A DNA stretch of 15,523 nt. Origin: Prevotellaceae bacterium UBA1720 (GTDB taxonomy: Bacteria > Bacteroidota > Bacteroidia > Bacteroidales > Bacteroidaceae). The translations under genes and the position numbers were made by a program. The notes beneath the pieces were generated by a model that was given only the letters and a program-made list of their open reading frames with translations, did no database searches and was not told the origin of the DNA. Below are positions 14,270-15,523 of this stretch, one piece after another. Where the stretch lies: positions 1-15,523 of the forward strand of contig DCIS01000097.1 in NCBI GenBank assembly GCA_002317475.1, given 5' to 3'. Position 1 is the stretch's first letter. Every line of letters begins with the position of its first letter.

Positions 14270-15160
14270 ATGAAAAGAAAGAAGTGGTTCAAGTTCCAGG
14301 CCCTTACCAGCATGATCAGTTGTATGCTGGTACTGGTACTTATCGGGCTGTCCGTTCTGAGCACACTGACCGTGCAGAACATCAGCGACCATGTACGCGA
14401 GGACTTTATCATCACGCTCACCCTTGGGGGTAGCAATGATGCCCTGCTGGGGTCGAGTGACGCCACAGGTGCCCAGACAACCTCGATACAGGAAAGCATG
14501 CAGCACGAACGCTATGCCAAGGAGGTGCGCTTGATCACAGCCGATGAGGTGTTGATGCAACAATTGCCCTTGATAGGTGACAATCCCGTGGATTTCGAAG
14601 GCTTTAACCCTTATTTCAATGAAGTGGAGATTGGACTGAAGTCCGACTATGTCTGCGCAGACTCCATCAACGCCATTGTCAGCGAGATACAAGCCAAATA
14701 TCCCCTGGTCAGCGAGGTGGTGTACGAAAAGGACCTGGTAGAGAATCTGGACGTCAACACGAAGAAGATCTCCTACATCATGCTGATTCTCAGCATCCTG
14801 CTGGTGGTTGTCCTCTTCACGCTCATCAACAATCTGGTGCATCTGAGCATCTTTGCACGTCGTTTCCAGATTCGCACAATGAAACTGGTAGGTGCAAGCT
14901 ATGGCTTTATTTACCGACAGTTTCTGGGAAGAAGCCTTGGCATTGGTTTTGCAGCAGGAATCCTGGCCAGCATCATCCTCTTTGGAGTGGCAGCATGGAT
15001 CGGAGGTTGCGACGAGGTAGTGAAGCAATGTATCTCCACCAAGGACTTGCTGCTCACCTCAGCCATCATCATCGCCATTGGCATAGTCCTGATGACGCTT
15101 TGCACGCTGATCAGCGTACGTCATTTCCTGAAGATGAAAGAGCGTAGGATGCATTGTTGA
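14270..15160 (+). CDS. ftsX: FtsX-type cell-division ABC-transporter permease-like protein
   Basis: 296 residues with the FtsX layout: a short cytoplasmic N-terminus, TM1 (~12-34), a periplasmic domain (~35-165), then TM2 (~166-190), TM3 (~222-244) and TM4 (~260-285). The signature IRTMKLVGAS (~201-210) after TM2 is strongly conserved in FtsX. With the ATPase FtsE it forms a non-transporting complex that relays cytoplasmic signals to cell-wall hydrolases at the division site. ftsE is not adjacent here, as is usual in Bacteroidota. The gene follows miaB by 11 nt and precedes a DUF3098 gene by 45 nt. The start ATG follows a G-rich stretch, GAGTTGAGGGT. All TM boundaries are estimates by eye. 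Confidence 0.92.
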   Translation: MKRKKWFKFQALTSMISCMLVLVLIGLSVLSTLTVQNISDHVREDFIITLTLGGSNDALLGSSDATGAQTTSIQESMQHERYAKEVRLITADEVLMQQLPLIGDNPVDFEGFNPYFNEVEIGLKSDYVCADSINAIVSEIQAKYPLVSEVVYEKDLVENLDVNTKKISYIMLILSILLVVVLFTLINNLVHLSIFARRFQIRTMKLVGASYGFIYRQFLGRSLGIGFAAGILASIILFGVAAWIGGCDEVVKQCISTKDLLLTSAIIIAIGIVLMTLCTLISVRHFLKMKERRMHC

Positions 15161-15205
15161 GGGTGAGGGATTAGAGCTTAGAGAAAGAAAATAAAAACAA
15201 AAAAT

Positions 15206-15478
15206 ATGAAAAAGAACGAATTTGCTTTTGACAAGACCAATTTTATTTTGGTTGCAGTGGGTATGGCCATCGTCATTCTGGGTTTCATCCTGATGTCCGG
15301 AAGTGGTAGTACGGAAGATACTTTCAACCCCGACATCTTCAGTGTACGCCGTATCAAGGTGGCTCCTGCAGTATGTTTCTTTGGGTTCTGCTTCATCGTG
15401 TATGGCATCATGCATGCTCCCAAGAAGCAAAAATCAGAAGAGTTGGAAAACAAGGAAGAAAACAACGTAGAGGCATAA
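15206..15478 (+). CDS. DUF3098 small membrane protein
   Basis: 90 residues. The protein has a short N-terminal FAFDKTNFILVAVGM motif, a first membrane helix (~13-32), a periplasmic loop containing FNPDIFSVRRIKVAPAV, a second helix (~53-69) and a charged tail (KKQKSEELENKEENN). This matches the DUF3098 family, found in Bacteroidota almost always between ftsX and uppP. Its function is unknown; the conserved position suggests a job in division or envelope synthesis. It starts 45 nt after ftsX, behind an A-rich stretch typical of translation starts in this phylum, and ends 3 nt before the uppP start. Confidence 0.88.
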   Translation: MKKNEFAFDKTNFILVAVGMAIVILGFILMSGSGSTEDTFNPDIFSVRRIKVAPAVCFFGFCFIVYGIMHAPKKQKSEELENKEENNVEA

Positions 15479-15481
15479 GGC

Positions 15482-15523
15482 ATGAACGAATTACAAGCTT
15501 TGCTCCTTGGTCTCGTACAAGGA
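15482..15523 (+). CDS. uppP: Undecaprenyl-diphosphatase UppP (BacA family), 5' end only
   Basis: Only 14 codons are in the window (MNELQALLLGLVQG), running off the right edge. The start is characteristic of UppP, whose N-terminus usually reads like M..LQA...G.VQGLTEFLPISSSGH. The enzyme recycles undecaprenyl diphosphate to the monophosphate for peptidoglycan and O-antigen synthesis. The position right after ftsX-DUF3098 is the usual one in Bacteroidota and supports the call. The identity rests on few residues plus context. Confidence 0.8.
   Translation, partial: MNELQALLLGLVQG

Noticed and set aside
14180..15028. 282-codon open frame opposite miaB/ftsX on the minus strand
   Set aside because: Its translation (rich in H, Q, L, C) resembles no family, and it lies antisense to two well-supported genes; it is a codon-bias shadow.
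14241..15180. Recurring GAGTTGAGGG/GTTGAGGGTGAGGG words after the miaB and ftsX stops
   Set aside because: These are short purine-rich spacers of a kind common between genes. Two loose copies do not make a repeat family.

Overview
The window looks like a chromosomal segment of a member of the Bacteroidales, most likely a Prevotella/Segatella-type gut or oral bacterium. The grounds are several matches to the Bacteroidota sigma-ABfr promoter (TTTG-N19/20-TAnnTTTGC), weak Shine-Dalgarno signals, a polysaccharide-degradation locus with a propeller-type transmembrane regulator, a short YDLSGRKI-type C-terminus on a secreted enzyme, and the Bacteroidota order ftsX - DUF3098 - uppP. Genus-level placement is inference from style, not from a marker gene.

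Layout. (1) 1-489: 3' end of a C1B cysteine aminopeptidase (pepC/bleomycin hydrolase type), then a rho-independent terminator. (2) 724-7835, minus strand: a two-gene, translationally coupled operon (4-nt overlap) for rhamnogalacturonan-I pectin breakdown. First is a 1376-residue PL11 rhamnogalacturonan lyase with an unusual ~700-residue tail containing autotransporter-associated beta-strand repeats. Then comes a 994-residue GH2 glycosidase with a DUF4982 domain and a discoidin-like end. (3) Divergent from it, ~8072-10267 plus: a membrane-spanning regulator with a periplasmic beta-propeller sensor, one membrane segment, a heptad coiled coil and an AraC DNA-binding domain. It lacks the Y_Y_Y, histidine kinase and receiver modules of ordinary hybrid two-component systems. 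No SusC/SusD pair lies in the window. (4) 10268-10839: a gene-free region holding a MITE-like element (39-bp terminal inverted repeats, 37/39 matching, 321 bp overall) with a structured core, a bidirectional terminator and degenerate ~23-bp repeats. (5) 10840-12351 minus: a succinate/acetyl CoA-transferase with a well-formed promoter. (6) 12352-12932: a 580-bp intergenic region with four 11-bp iterons, a candidate ~73-nt minus-strand small RNA (consensus promoter plus strong terminator), and the divergent miaB promoter. (7) 12933-15523 plus: miaB, ftsX, a DUF3098 membrane protein and the first 14 codons of uppP.

How the genes work together. The regulator probably senses a pectin fragment in the periplasm and activates the PL11-GH2 operon from the shared 7836-8071 intergenic region. 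The lyase cuts the rhamnogalacturonan-I backbone and the GH2 enzyme removes sugars from the chains. The CoA-transferase fits the acetate/succinate/propionate fermentation of these organisms. The miaB-uppP group is housekeeping: tRNA modification, cell division/envelope and lipid-carrier recycling.

The least expected items are the stripped-down regulator, the lyase with the repeat tail, the inverted-repeat element, the 11-bp iterons and the small-RNA candidate. All family assignments are from reading the translations; no database search was possible.
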